A DNA stretch of 64,000 nucleotides from NCBI GenBank assembly GCA_037349105.1, contig JAYJMM010000032.1, forward strand, positions 1,516,501 to 1,580,500, written 5' to 3'. Made by a program: the position numbers and the translations under genes. Source of the stretch: Limnomonas spitsbergensis (lineage: Eukaryota; Chlorophyta; Chlorophyceae; Chlamydomonadales). Under the pieces are notes generated by a model that had not been told where the DNA came from, searched no databases, and worked only from the letters and a program-made list of their open reading frames with translations. This document shows, piece by piece, positions 22,568-32,676 of this stretch. Every line of letters begins with the position of its first letter. Positions within the stretch are counted from its first letter, which is position 1.

Positions 22568-22951
22568 CTAGGCGCACAAAAGCTGCCGTAGCCTTGCTGC
22601 CTCCCAGTCTTGTTGCTTGCTGCTTGCACCAACGAACGATCGACAAAAGTCGATGATCATCACCCGCGGCACAGGCTCCATGGCGGTGCCGCCCACGCGC
22701 GACATGCTGCCCCCCTCGCCAGCCTCAAGGAGCAGCAAGTTGTCCAAGGAGATGTCCCCATGCATGACGCCGAGACGGTGCATGCAGGCGAGCGCAAGCT
22801 GGGCGGCCTTGGCAACCTTGTTGTCAATGTAGCTCAGCGACGACAAACACACGCCGCGCACCAAGCTGGTCGCCACAAAAGCCTGCTCGAGCCGCAGACG
22901 GCCGATGCCGAACAACTTTGGGATGCAGAATCCTTGCAGGGGGTGCAGGAC
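22568..22951 (-). CDS. Kinase-like gene 2, last exon (C-lobe)
   Basis: After an acceptor read as GAGCGCAG the frame gives VLHPLQGFCIPKLFGIGRL. It continues through FVATSLVRGVCLSS, an alpha-E-like helix (AAQLALACMHRLG) and the catalytic loop MHGDISLDNLLLLE, then VMIIDFCRS. HGD replaces HRD and DFC replaces DFG, a pattern shared with fungal-type protein kinases and other divergent kinase-like families. The C-terminal DWEAARLRQLLCA and stop at 22568 fit the usual end of such proteins. The exon joins in phase zero to the N-lobe exon ending at 26104, restoring DIYQ plus VLHPLQG. Catalytic Asp and Asn are present, so activity is possible. Confidence 0.72.
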   Translation of the reverse strand, partial: VLHPLQGFCIPKLFGIGRLRLEQAFVATSLVRGVCLSSLSYIDNKVAKAAQLALACMHRLGVMHGDISLDNLLLLEAGEGGSMSRVGGTAMEPVPRVMIIDFCRSFVGASSKQQDWEAARLRQLLCA

Positions 22952-23446
22952 CTGCGCTCATGCAAGACAGCAGCCATGCTCCATAAACATCTTCATGAAA
23001 CCCGAAAGGTGTTAAAGTAGCCGCGTTTGGCCCAAGGGTTCGTCAAGCGCCATTGCTGAGCCTGGGCCTGCCGAGGGGGATGGTGGGTGCGGCCTGACAA
23101 TCACTCAGGCTGTTACCTTGCCGCTTTTGTCTAGCTCAAAGGGCATTAAGTTAATGCTGGGTTCAGTCAGCAGGAATCAACACGATACCAAGCACACTTC
23201 TTCTTTAGGAGCTGGAGCTCAAATGCAGAGGGAGTCTTGTAAACCATGTTACTTGGTTAAAGTTTGCTTCCCCATCTTCCTCTTCACCATGGAGCCAGGT
23301 TATGTTGCAGAGGCACAGTCTTTGAACCCTGGGAGCTGGGGTTGGATTCGAAGGGAAGCATCACAACCTCAAACCCCGTTTCGTGATTCAAATGTAGCAG
23401 CACAGCCTCTTTCTCCGACACAACCTACGACCAGAGACTTGCGCAA

Positions 23447-23494
23447 CCCACCTGGTAGATATCTCCTGAACCTCATAAATCCTTAACCCTAAAC
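23447..23494 (-). repeat. 47-bp exon-donor repeat, copy interrupted by hAT1
   Basis: On the minus strand the unit reads GTTTAGGGTTAAGGATTTAT, then GAGGTTCAGGAGATATC and TACCAG, followed by GTGGGT. It ends exactly like the kinase exon 3' end plus donor at 26104. The hAT element is inserted immediately upstream of it. Confidence 0.75.
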
Positions 23495-25078
23495 CAGGGG
23501 TCTACAATGGGGTCTGGGAACTGACCGGTTTCGCCGGACACTTTTCCCCCCCTCTCAGTTTTTTTTTTTCGAGCCGGAGACATCTTATCTTTTTGTCCCG
23601 GTTTCCGAAAAAGTGTGAAAGTGTAAATTTTGTTCTCCGGCTTTTACAAACTGTACGATCTTCACGTGTCTTAAATTACAATTCCTAAAATAATATTGCA
23701 CACACACATAACTACAGTATCTCCTCCTTGGTAAACACAAAGTTGAAAGTTAATTTGTGTTCAATTATGCGCCCTATAATCCACACTCACACACAACCAC
23801 ACTATCACAGTTGCTGCTTGGCGCGAGCCAATTCAGCATACCTAGCTAAAGGCAAATCGTCATCATCTGACTCTAAGGGCGCGGGATCTGCATCCTCTTC
23901 ATCCTCCTCCGGAGGTTGCAGCGCATCCACCTCACCCTCCTCCTCAGCCAACTCCTCCTCGCCCTCAACACCCTCAGCCGAAGATGTGCCCACAAAGGGG
24001 ACTTGAATGCCGCACACATCAAGGGCCAATTTGGCCAAAAGAACTGGAGGCTTGTCACCCAAGTGCATGGGCTGCTTGTTGGCCACCTCGACAACTGACA
24101 TGATAAGCTCGTGATGAGCATCCTTGGCGTCGAAAGAAAAATGTGTCACCAACATTTTTACCCGCATGAGCGAGTCCACAATGACAACATCAAGACGGCT
24201 TCGCAGCCGTGTCTTGATGAGCTTGTGGATGCTGAAACCACGCTCCACCTCAGCGGTGTGCACGACAAGGACAAAGTAGCAACTAACAAGCTTCACCATA
24301 TGGGGGACCAAGTGGGCATACTTGACAATAATAAAGGCCCACGCCCCAGCCATCGTGGCCTTGCCGTACTGCTCTAGACGGTCAAACATGAAACACTTAA
24401 CCAGCTCAAACTCAGCAAAGACCTCAGCTCTAATACCAGCACCCCGCTCTGGAAACTGTGATCCTTCAGTGACCACACCCGTATAAAAGTGGGAACATAT
24501 GTTCTCAAAATCACTCAGACCCAATTCTGCCAACTCGCTAGTGGGCTGCGCAAGGCTGACGGCGGAAGACACACCATGGAAGGACTGAGGATCAAGCACT
24601 CGGAAACACAGGAGAAAATTGAGGGATGATGTGCTGAATCGCTCATCGAGGCCAGTCAAGGCAGCGTTGGCGAAATCAGCACCGAAAACCTTCAGAGAAA
24701 CAAAAGAGAAGGCCCCTCGGTGCAAAGGGATGGGCTCAGAGGAGAGATTACCAGATCTGAGCGAGTCATCCTCATCATTCACATCATCTAAAAAGGACTT
24801 CAGAGGGGTGGAAAGCTTGGGATCGAAAGAGGGGGAAGCGAACACCATAAGGTCCTTCTTGCCTCATCAACAGACTTTTTAACATCAATGCCCCTCAGAG
24901 AGTTGCTCTGAAAAGCCTTATTGAGCTTGTGGGCCTCCGGTCCCAAATCACCACAGCCAGAGAACATTCATACTTCCCCTTTTTTTCCGGCTTCGCCGGA
25001 ACCCCCCTCTCGCTTTTCCCCGGCTTTTCTTTATTTTGTCCAATTCTGTCCGGGAACACGCCGTTTTGTAGACCCCTG
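23495..25078 (-). mobile_element. hAT-family DNA transposon, internally deleted (1584 bp)
   Basis: The termini are perfect 13-bp inverted repeats, CAGGGGTCTACAA at 23495 and its complement ending at 25078. CAGGG-type ends are characteristic of hAT elements. The flanking octamers CCCTAAAC (left) and CCCTACCC (right) match at six of eight positions, consistent with a decayed 8-bp target duplication. Subterminal CCGGCTTCGCCGG-type palindromes lie near both ends. The interior encodes the C-terminal part of a transposase on the minus strand. The N-terminal BED finger and most of the catalytic region are missing, so the copy is non-autonomous. Confidence 0.85.
23805..24848 (-). pseudogene. hAT transposase C-terminal fragment
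   Basis: The 347-codon frame contains TAEVERGFSIHKLIKTRLRS followed by RLDVVIVDSLMRV, the hallmark hAT C-terminal dimerisation segment. It ends in an acidic tail (EGEEELAEEEGEVD and ESDDDDLP) and stops at 23805. Upstream, a different frame gives HKLNKAFQSNSLRGIDVKKS then VDEARRTL, abutting this frame near 24845. That indicates a frameshift in what was one protein, so the ATG at 24848 is probably not a real start. Only about 230 bp remain between the fragment and the right terminus, far too short for the missing N-terminus. Confidence 0.8.
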
Positions 25079-25080
25079 CC

Positions 25081-25146
25081 CTACCCCCACCTGGGAGATA
25101 TCTCCTGAACCTCATAAATCCTTAACCCTACACCCACACCTGGTAG
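25081..25146 (-). repeat. 47-bp exon-donor repeat, right of hAT1
   Basis: On the minus strand this reads GTGTGGGTGTAGGGTTAAGG, then ATTTATGAGGTTCAGG and AGATATCTCCCAG before GTGGGGGT. It is the continuation of the small array into which hAT1 inserted. Confidence 0.7.
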
Positions 25147-25255
25147 CAGTGATTCACATTTCATATTTAGGGATTAATTAAAATTTCGCCCAGGTGTGGA
25201 AAAGTGAAATTGAGTGGAAAAGTGTGAGGGCCGAGGTGAAGCCGAGGTGGGGGGG

Positions 25256-25803
25256 GTTGCGGGGGGGCTCGAGCCCCCCTGCCTGGGGGTCTGGGGGGGC
25301 CCCCCCGGTGGTAGTCCGGGGGCGAAGCCCCCGGTGCTCAGAAACACTGTTGAGAATAATCATCAGATTCTTCATTGAAAACTGCTCAATTTCATAACGT
25401 GTCTGAGATTCTGAGGATTCAAAAGTTAAGCTCAGAGCAAGACCTCAGTGCTTGCAAGCGCCGGTGTATGCTCTTCTGCTGCATCTTCCTCCCCCTCCAT
25501 TGCTGCCGCTGGTCCTGCTGCCGCTGGTTCTGCCGCCGCTGGTTCTGCCGCCGCTGGTTCTGCTGCTGTCGTTGGTCCCTCCTCTATTGCTGCTACATGA
25601 GGCTGCCTTGCAGGCCGCCCAGGCTTCCTCCTTTCTACGTCTTGCATCCTTGTCGCTGTCTTGCGAGCATCCGAGCCGTTACCAGCAGCCGCAAATAGGC
25701 TCAAAATGCTGACCTGGGTCTTGGGTAGTGCTTGATGCGCGGCCAATTCGGCAAGCATCCGCCGATTCTCTGAGTCACTGTCGCTATCATTGTCATCTCC
25801 CAT
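25256..25803 (-). CDS. Hairpin-tailed gene family, copy 2
   Basis: The ATG at 25803 opens MGDDNDSDSDSENRRMLAEL and continues to DARKTATRMQDVERRKPGRP. An Ala/Glu/Pro-rich repeat (AAEPAAAEPAAAEP) follows, then an acidic tail and a stop at 25432. A short block at about 25327-25372 reads FNEESDDYSQQCF and stop in the minus direction, preceded by a possible acceptor GAGCAG. The hairpin GGGGGCTTCGCCCCC follows the stop, with further G/C-tract palindromes to 25256. Copy 1 is at 13303-13700. It lies inside the intron of kinase-like gene 2 on the same strand. The KPGRP motif suggests DNA or chromatin binding, but no domain is certain. Confidence 0.45.
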
Positions 25804-26061
25804 TGTAACTGCTGTTTTATGTAATGATTCGACGTGGAAAGAAAGAGGTCCTGACGTTTGAAATATGATGTGTTCATACCCTGGTTCGAAAAGCGATGTA
25901 TTTCCCGCGTTTCCCCACGTTCCGGAGCCAAGCCTTCGGCCAGGCCAGGGGAATTGACATTAAGCCTTGGGCGATGAGCGTGCCCAATTCGACGATTTCA
26001 TTTATTTAGATTTCGCCCACATTATCGCCCCCAGCGATGCATCGCCAACAAGGTTTTCACT

Positions 26062-26118
26062 GCCTGGTAGGTATCTCCTGGACCTCCTTAACCCTAAACC
26101 CACCTGGTAGATATCTCC
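26062..26118 (-). repeat. 47-bp exon-donor repeat at the kinase exon end
   Basis: Two copies of the exon-donor junction lie side by side here. The true one is GAGATATCTACCAG before GTGGGTTTAG. The second, about 40 bp into the intron, reads AGATACCTACCAG before GCAGTG, so it has lost the GT. The second copy also lacks the ATTTATG portion of the unit. Confidence 0.75.
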
Positions 26119-26411
26119 TTCGTGCAACGCCGCCAAGAAGGCGCCCCCCCGGGGCCGGCTGTACAGCAACTTGACAGCTGCATCACAGCCCCTGAAGGTG
26201 GAGAGCGCCACGACACAAGTGGAGCCTCCTGCCAAGATCTTCATGATGCGCAGCTCATCGTACCGCAACAGTGGCACGTCGTAGTTGCTTTGGGGCTTGC
26301 AGCTTAGGAGGGTGGTTGTACACGGGAGACAAGGTGATTCCATGGTTGGTGGGTGGTTGGAGGGTGGTCGGAGGGTGGTTGCACACGGGAGACAAGGTGA
26401 TTCCATGCAAG
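26104..26411 (-). CDS. Kinase-like gene 2, middle exon (N-lobe)
   Basis: The frame reads NYDVPLLRYDELRIMKILAG, then GSTCVVALSTFRGCDAAVKL and RGGAFLAALHEGDIYQ, and meets donor GTGGGT at 26103. AGGSTCVV matches a divergent glycine-rich loop and AAVKL carries the expected ATP-binding Lys, so this is the start of a kinase domain. The 5' boundary is uncertain. A CTCTCAG acceptor gives 26411 but its phase does not fit the strong donor at 26763; an alternative acceptor near 26296 would fit the phase. The first part of the long version contains a tandem duplication encoding MESPCLPC twice (about 26318-26405), which argues for the shorter version. Confidence 0.62.
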
Positions 26412-26762
26412 CTGAGAGACCAGGCAAAGGAAACAGGTGGAGCAAGATTGATCAGGGCTGCCCCTCCCACCCCAGTCTAGGGTTAAGGGTTAAGCTCAAA
26501 GGTCGAAACCCTCACCCCCAACACACTCCTGATCAGGGTTATGGTACAACCTCCCACACCCCAATATACACAACTGATCAATTCATTGTCTGACGTAGCA
26601 TTGGTAGCAGAGTTGATAAAAGGGATAAGCTAGCAGAACACAGAGAACACACGTGGACAGCAGCTTGTCATATCAGGCAGGTTAAGCACCCAGTGGAACC
26701 AATATATGCATCTCACGCCCATCTCCAAGGAACAAGATACTTCCCCTATTTTCTGCACTCAC

Positions 26763-27815
26763 CCGCACTCGCGATGGGCAGCCCCCCTCCCTGGCAGCTG
26801 GTAACCCTGGCTTGCTGGATCTTCCTCCCCCTCCTCCTCCTCATCCTCGGTTTCGTACATACGCCCGCCTTCCTCCCCCACCTCCGCCCCGAGGGTTGTG
26901 GCGGGTTCAGCGTGCCTGAGGCCAGCGCCAACCAGCCGCACCGCCTCATCTTGCTGCCACGCCCAGGCTGCCATCGCAGTGACAGCGTTCGGAGAACATG
27001 AGGCAGTGTTGTGGAGAATGGGCCGCGACAGCTGCAGGTGCTTAGGGCTGTTCAACGGCCGCCATACGAGCCACGTCACCGCATAACAGCTAATCCAGGC
27101 AAACTCCACGCAAGTGCACACCATGTAGGTGTACACCTGGTGCACAATGCGACGGATGCTCCTCCACTCCTCCCTCTCATCCTTATCCGCTGGCTTCTCC
27201 TTCTGATACACCGAAAAGAGGTCCAGCGGCTGCCCGCTCTTTTGGACGAGCTTCCCGATGCGCTTCAGCTCGCCGGCTATGTAGTAGATTGGGCCCTGCC
27301 CCTGCTGCATTGGCATCGCTGAGCCTTCAGCTTCTCCTGCCCGCCCACTGTCTGAGCTGCGCGCTGCAGCCGTGGACGGACCAGCCTCCCCACCAGCTGC
27401 CTGGACAGGCCATTGCGAAGCACCCTCCCCGGATCCAGCAGCATCCCCATCGCCCCGCTTTCGTTTCAACCCGGACGTGGGCACAGCGGTGCTGTCACTC
27501 TTGAGGACATAGTCAGGTCGGACACAAGAGGATGATGTGAAGTGCTCCTGCTGCTCCTTCTGCTGCTCCTGCTGGACATCTCGACAAACTATATGCCGCT
27601 GCGTCGTTATGCGGTGTTGCTGCCCCTGCGGCTGGGTGGGCGAGCCAGTGGCGGCACTGCATGGCAAAGTTGCCGGCAGAATGCACTCTCGGTGCCAGTC
27701 TAGTCCCGGTGGCAGCATGCACCGCAGACGCTCCATGGCCTGATGCTCTATAGCATCAACGACTAAGGCCTCCTTTCCCATGATCCTCTGGATGTCACGC
27801 GGCCAAGGCTGACAC
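26763..27815 (-). CDS. Kinase-like gene 2, large N-terminal exon
   Basis: An acceptor read as CTTCTCTGTAG opens a frame of about 350 codons that ends at a strong donor, GTGAGTG (26762 downward). It begins CQPWPRDIQRIMGKEALVVD and AIEHQAMERL. A Gln-rich stretch (QQEQQKEQQEH) and a basic, NLS-like LKRKRGDGD follow. A conserved-looking block VHQVYTYMVCTCVEFAWISC, YAVTWLVWRP and LQLSRPI comes next, and the exon closes with an acidic run. A Y-x-Y-M-v block followed by TW and S-R-P-I commonly precedes divergent kinase domains in fungal-type kinase and Crinkler-like proteins; that assignment is from memory of the pattern. Upstream exons are not resolved; an ATG at 28003 in the same frame lies beyond the acceptor. 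Confidence 0.6.
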
Positions 27816-28656
27816 CTACAGAGAAGTATGAACTTGTAGGTCAGAACACTAAGTTCATGTCTTTGTTCAGGGTTCAAAGGTACTGCATGGCCTTGGCCAC
27901 ACCTCATCATGGTCAAATGTACTGCATGTCTGCATGGCATGGACCACACCTCATCATGGGTCAAAGGTGATACGGGGCCAAGGTCCGGCTTGTCAAGGGT
28001 CAAATATATACACCATGGGTCCTACCAAATCTAGGGCTTCAGCAGTGTGCACCATGACCGGGCTGCACGCGAAGGCCCAATTGGGACCAAACTTGGACCG
28101 ACATATAGCCGGTGAAACAAGCAGCATGGCTGGGCACAGCTAGGGCCTCAGGCAAGAGTGCAACTAAAATGCAGCTGAGATGTAGCTGAGTCGCGAAAAA
28201 GAGACACGGAGCAGGGAATACACTGGGCTTCAGGATTCCCTGAAAGGGATCCATGTCCAGGTCTAGGGCCAGTCTGGGGTCTACATTCCAATCTTCCGAG
28301 GCTTCAGAATCCCACAGAGAAGGATGCCATGCTAGAAAACGGCGTTGTGTTGTGCACAAATACCGTGATCATGAGGGCCAATCAACAGTGTTTCTTGTTG
28401 GCCTGCGTCCCTAGCACTGTATACGGACAAATTGGGGCATAGCGAATACAAGCAGTGGCCTGCCCACAACCAGCATATATGTGCACCACTCTCCATGCAT
28501 GCCCTTGATACAGGAGGCTACCGGTGTGCAGTTAAAACGTAGTTGAGCCATGCAAACAATTAGCACTGTCCCCCACATCTGAATTGTGTTGTCACTTGCG
28601 CCGGCGTAGGCCTTGATGATTTCAAAAAGAGGATTGTTCGGCTGACCATAGGCAAT

Positions 28657-28787
28657 TCACTCGCTCAAAGACGCCGGCTTGTAGCGTACAGCACATGTGT
28701 CACCCTCTTTGATCCCAGCCTCGTCCTCCGAGAGGACACCACCCCTCGGGCTCGGGAGCGCGGAGTTCAGAAGCTGATACTTGGTAA
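28657..28787 (-). CDS. Small terminal exon of an unrecognised gene
   Basis: On the minus strand CCACTGCAACAG precedes a 43-codon frame reading TKYQLLNSALPSPRGGVLSE, then DEAGIKEGDTCAVRYKPASL and SE, to a TGA at 28657. The mixed composition and the clean acceptor favour a real last exon. Its gene lies upstream (above 28787) and would be a separate gene from kinase-like gene 2. No domain was recognised. Confidence 0.35.
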
Positions 28788-29777
28788 CTGTTGCAGTGGG
28801 GCAGCAAGGAATCCAGGCGAGGTACATAGATTAAGGATCGGCCAGGCAAGGGAATGCTGGTGTGTGCAGTTCAGCTACCTTCTGGCCTCCGGCCTCCTTT
28901 ATAAGAGAGATGAAGCTCGTCAGCTTCTCCAGACGGAGTGGCCAAGCGTATTACAAGGGCTTTGGCGGTACGAACACAGGTGCGGTACGATTAAAGGCCG
29001 TACGAATCCACTTCGTGTCCTGCCTAGTCGTTTGGCGGTATGGGGGTGCAAGGCCAACCGTGGCCCGGACACCTCAGCCGCAATAGCCCTCGAGGTCCCC
29101 CTCCCGGCAAACATGTTGTTTCCCCCTACCCGGTATACCAATATGCCGGGAAGCCGGTAAAAGGCCCCAACAGGGGATTGATCTACATGGTAGATTAAGG
29201 TAAACCGGTTGTGCCTCATTTTGAAACTAAAAGAGGGAAAGGGGGCAGATTGTCTAAACAAAAACAGGGGGGGGGGGAAATGCTTCAACCCCCAAAACAG
29301 ATTGGCCTGGGTTGCGGGTTTGAAAAGCAAAATGGGTAACAGCCTTCACTGCCCCGTCGAAAAGCAGGATGAAAGAAATGCATGACCTGGTGGAGGACAG
29401 CGGGTAAGGGCGGCATGGGGTGTGTGTGGGCCCACCATGGGGGCTGGCGGTCAACCAGGGGGCAGATGGGAGAGGCAGGGGGGCAGCACATGGCACATGC
29501 ATGGAGGCACCGCGCGTCACTGACCTGCAGCCTTTTCCTTTTCCTGCAGCCAGGGCACCACTGAGGAGAGGGGCAGGAGTGGACAATGGAGCAAAGGCGG
29601 GCCTCATGTGCAGACAGGTATCAGGCGTATACGTATAGGCAGCAGGGCAGCCAGGGGGTAGGAGGGCTGAGGGCGGTCAGGCGCGGCCGGCCACAGAAAG
29701 AGGGGCGCTGGCTGATGCAAAGTGCAGGGTCCGGAGCCCCCAAATGTGACCAGGCATGCTGCTTGGGCCTACGTCGA
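28788..29777. other. Intergenic, no supported gene
   Basis: The region contains a CAGCTACC-CTCCGGCC dispersed-repeat fragment near 28868 and a G run near 29268. No coding exon was supported. Confidence 0.4.
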
Positions 29778-32284
29778 GGGGCTACCCACTCAACATACTA
29801 CCTCCCCTAGCATAGGCCTCTGAATGAGCATAGGGAGCGCAGGGCGCACGGCGTACGCTGCCCCACCCCAGGGAATGGGATGCGCGCCTGTGTGCAGCCC
29901 GCCATGCGTTTCTCATGAACAGCCAAAATGGACGGCGCCTGAGTGCCGGGTCCCTGTGGTTCCCACAGCTCACAACAGACTGACAAGGTTCCCACCCCTC
30001 CCGCCCCACCCTAGATCCCCTCCCCACGCCCACCTGCCGCCGCCGCCACAGGCTGCACCACCGCCGCTGCAATCAAGAGCAAAACAATTCTCAGGAAATA
30101 ATCAAAATAGCAATCCAAGGGCAGTACGACACCTGGCAGTACAATCCAAAGGGCAGTACAACCCAGGGCACCCCATGGACAGTACTAACCTGGGGTGGTA
30201 CAACCCAGTTGCAGTTCAAACAGAGGCAGTACACTACCATGCTGGAACACCACAAGTGCAATCAGGAGCTGCACAAACCAAGCAGTACAACCCCAGTGCA
30301 TTACAAAGTAGGGGCTGTACACCACAAGGCTGTATGTACAACTCAGGGGCTTAACACCCCATGCAACTAGCGGGGGTAAACCAAGGGGAGATAAACACAT
30401 GAGCGGAACAATCTATGCACGGTGCAATTCGAGGGAATACAAAGGAGTATGTAGGCAGCCATGCACGCAGCCATTCAGCTAAGTTATAAACATGCCAGAG
30501 GACGCTATTTCCACTCTACTCTCCAGCCGGAGAACCCAGATGTGTCCTAGCATGTTGCCAGGGCTACGCCTAGAGGTCGCTCAAAGTTGTGGGCCTACCG
30601 GGCCCCTGGCAGGCGCGAAGAGGCCTGCCAAAGATGGCCTTTCCATATTAAGGGAAGGGGGGTGCCCACAGCCCATAGTGGTACATTGCCCGCTACCCTA
30701 GTGACGAGCCCCAAGCGCATGTAGGAGGACAGAGGAGTTATGTGATGGGTGCCTCAGGGTGCATCCCCGGGTCCATGCAGTGCCTCAGGGTGCATCCCCG
30801 GGTCCATGGAGTGCCTCAGGGTGCATCCCCGGGTCCATGCAGGGCCTCACGGTGCATCCCCGGGTCCATGCAGGGCCTCAAGGTGCATCCCCAGGTCCAT
30901 GCAGGGCCTCAAGGTGCATCCCTGGGTCCATGCAGGGCCTCAAGGTGCATCCCTGGGTCCATGCAGGGCTTCATGGTGCATCCCTGGGTCCATGCAGGGC
31001 CTCAGGGTGCATTCCTGGGTCCATGCAGGGCCTCAGGGTGCATCCCTGGGTCCATGCAGGGCCTCAAGGTGCATCCCTGGGTCCATGCAGGGCCTCAAGG
31101 TGCATCCCTGGGTCCATGCAGGGCCTCAGGGTGCATCCCTGGGTCCATGCAGGGCCTCAAGGTGCATCCCTGGGTCCATGCAGGGCCTCAAGGTGCATCC
31201 CTGGGTCCATGCAGGGCCTCAGGGTGCATCCCTGGGTCCATGCAGGGCCTCAAGGTGTATCCCTGGGTCCATGCATGCCCTCAGGGTGCACCCCTGTGTC
31301 CATGCAGGGCCTCAGGGTGCATCCCTGAGTCCATGCAGGGCCTCAAGGTGCATCCCTGGGTCCATGCTGGGCCTCAAGGTGCATCCCTGGGTCCATGCAG
31401 GGCCTCAGGGTGCATCCCTGGGTCCATGCAGGGCCTCAGGGTGCATCCCTGGGTCCATGCAGGGCCTCAAGGTGCATCCCCGGGTCCATGCAGGGCCTCA
31501 AGGTGCATCCCTGGTCCATGCAGGGCCTCAGGGTGCATCCCTGGGTCCATGCAGGGCCTCAGGGTGCATCCCTGGGTCCATGCAGGGCCTCAGGGTGCAT
31601 TCCTGGGTCCATGCAGGGCCTCAGGGTGCATCCCCGAGTCCATGCAGCGCCTCAAGGTGCATCCCTGGGTCCATGCAGGGCCTCAGGGTGCATCCCCTAT
31701 AAGGCGAACTATGCTTGCTGCCGAACATCTGAGTTGATTAATAAAAGGGCGGGCATCACCTGGTGCTCAATTCCTGCCCGCAACAGGCAGTGCGCATCAC
31801 CTAGTACGGCATACGCTGCCGCGGGCGGCCTGCCAAATATGCCTTGTTATTGGAAGTTCATGCAAGACTACCATATCGGGGTGCGCCAGAGCCGGCAAGG
31901 GGGGGGTCCATAGCATTGCAGGGAGGTGCGCCAGGGCAGGGGGGCGCACATAATGGCTGGGGCTCGGGGAGCACATGGGTCAACCATGCGTTTCCCATGC
32001 TCCCCATGCGGGGCAGGGCAGGGCAGGGCAAGGGGAAAATGTTGCCATGACTTGAGCCTTGCCCCCTGCCAAGGCAATGCCAGGCATGTCTCCAGTGAGG
32101 GGGCACATGCGATCATGCCAGAATAAAAGAGTGAGGCTCAGGGAGACATGGCGCACAAATAAATAAGGGAGAAAAAGAAGGGAGAAAAAACCCAAAAGGA
32201 TGGCGATTGGGTTTGGGCTCTTTCAGCCCATGCGGGGGAACGTAGAAAGCAGGATGCAACTCTCCCAGTGAGTCGCAGCGTGGG
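29778..32284 (+). repeat. Segmental duplication A, copy 2
   Basis: This is the near-identical partner of 15651-17847 in direct orientation 14.1 kb away. The difference is 310 bp, confined to the 31-bp array. The high identity outside the array indicates a recent event or ongoing gene conversion. Confidence 0.95.
30747..31697 (+). repeat. 31-bp minisatellite, array 2 (about 31 units)
   Basis: It has the same unit and polarity as array 1, with ten additional units inserted in the central part (roughly 31040-31350). Some of the extra units carry private variants, for example GTGTATCCC near 31256 and CACCCCTGTG near 31290. The frames of 189-331 codons across it are periodic artefacts. Confidence 0.97.
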
Positions 32285-32301
32285 CAGGGCAAGGGGAACC
32301 A

Positions 32302-32390
32302 TCCCTGACCAGGTTCCTTAAAGGCAGCTTCCTGGCAGGTCCCTGACCAGGCTCCTTAAAGGCAGCTTCCTTGCAGGTCCCTGACGCAGG
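32302..32390 (+). repeat. 38-bp tandem repeat, 2.3 copies
   Basis: The unit is TCCCTGACCAGGTTCCTTAA then AGGCAGCTTCCTGGCAGG. It lies just past the right breakpoint of duplication A copy 2. Confidence 0.9.
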
Positions 32391-32633
32391 TCGCGCACTC
32401 ATCCGCAAGCTAAGGAAACCTCATGCAGCTGTGAGGGCAGTTGGTAGCTCTTTTTGTTACAGTCCCCCCATTCTCCCGTGCAGCACTAACAAAGCAGGGC
32501 AGCATCCCGGGCAGCACTCACGCCTCAAGGCAGGCCACAAAGCAGCTCCTTCATGGGCAGGCCACATGAAAAGCACCCACAATGCAAGCCAAAGGGAACC
32601 TTACTTTCAAATTGATATTATAATATAACAATC

Positions 32634-32676
32634 CTCCCTCTTATTTTTTTGTTTTTTTTTTGTTTTTTTTTGCTGT
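32634..32676. repeat. T-rich tract
   Basis: Three runs of T separated by single G residues. Confidence 0.85.

Larger units (their letters stand above)
22952..26103 (-). other. 3152-bp intron of kinase-like gene 2, loaded with repeats
   Basis: This is the inferred intron between the N-lobe and C-lobe exons. Its donor is CAG before GTGGGT and its acceptor is GAGCGCAG. It contains a hAT element (23495-25078), hairpin-family copy 2 (25256-25803) and several partial copies of the exon-donor junction itself (23447-23494, 25081-25146, 26062-26103). Such an intron would be unusually long and may compromise splicing. Confidence 0.6.

Noticed and set aside
30742..31913. Open frames up to 331 codons across the 31-bp array
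   Set aside because: All three frames encode the same periodic peptide because the unit is 31 bp without stops. The frames reflect periodicity, not selection.
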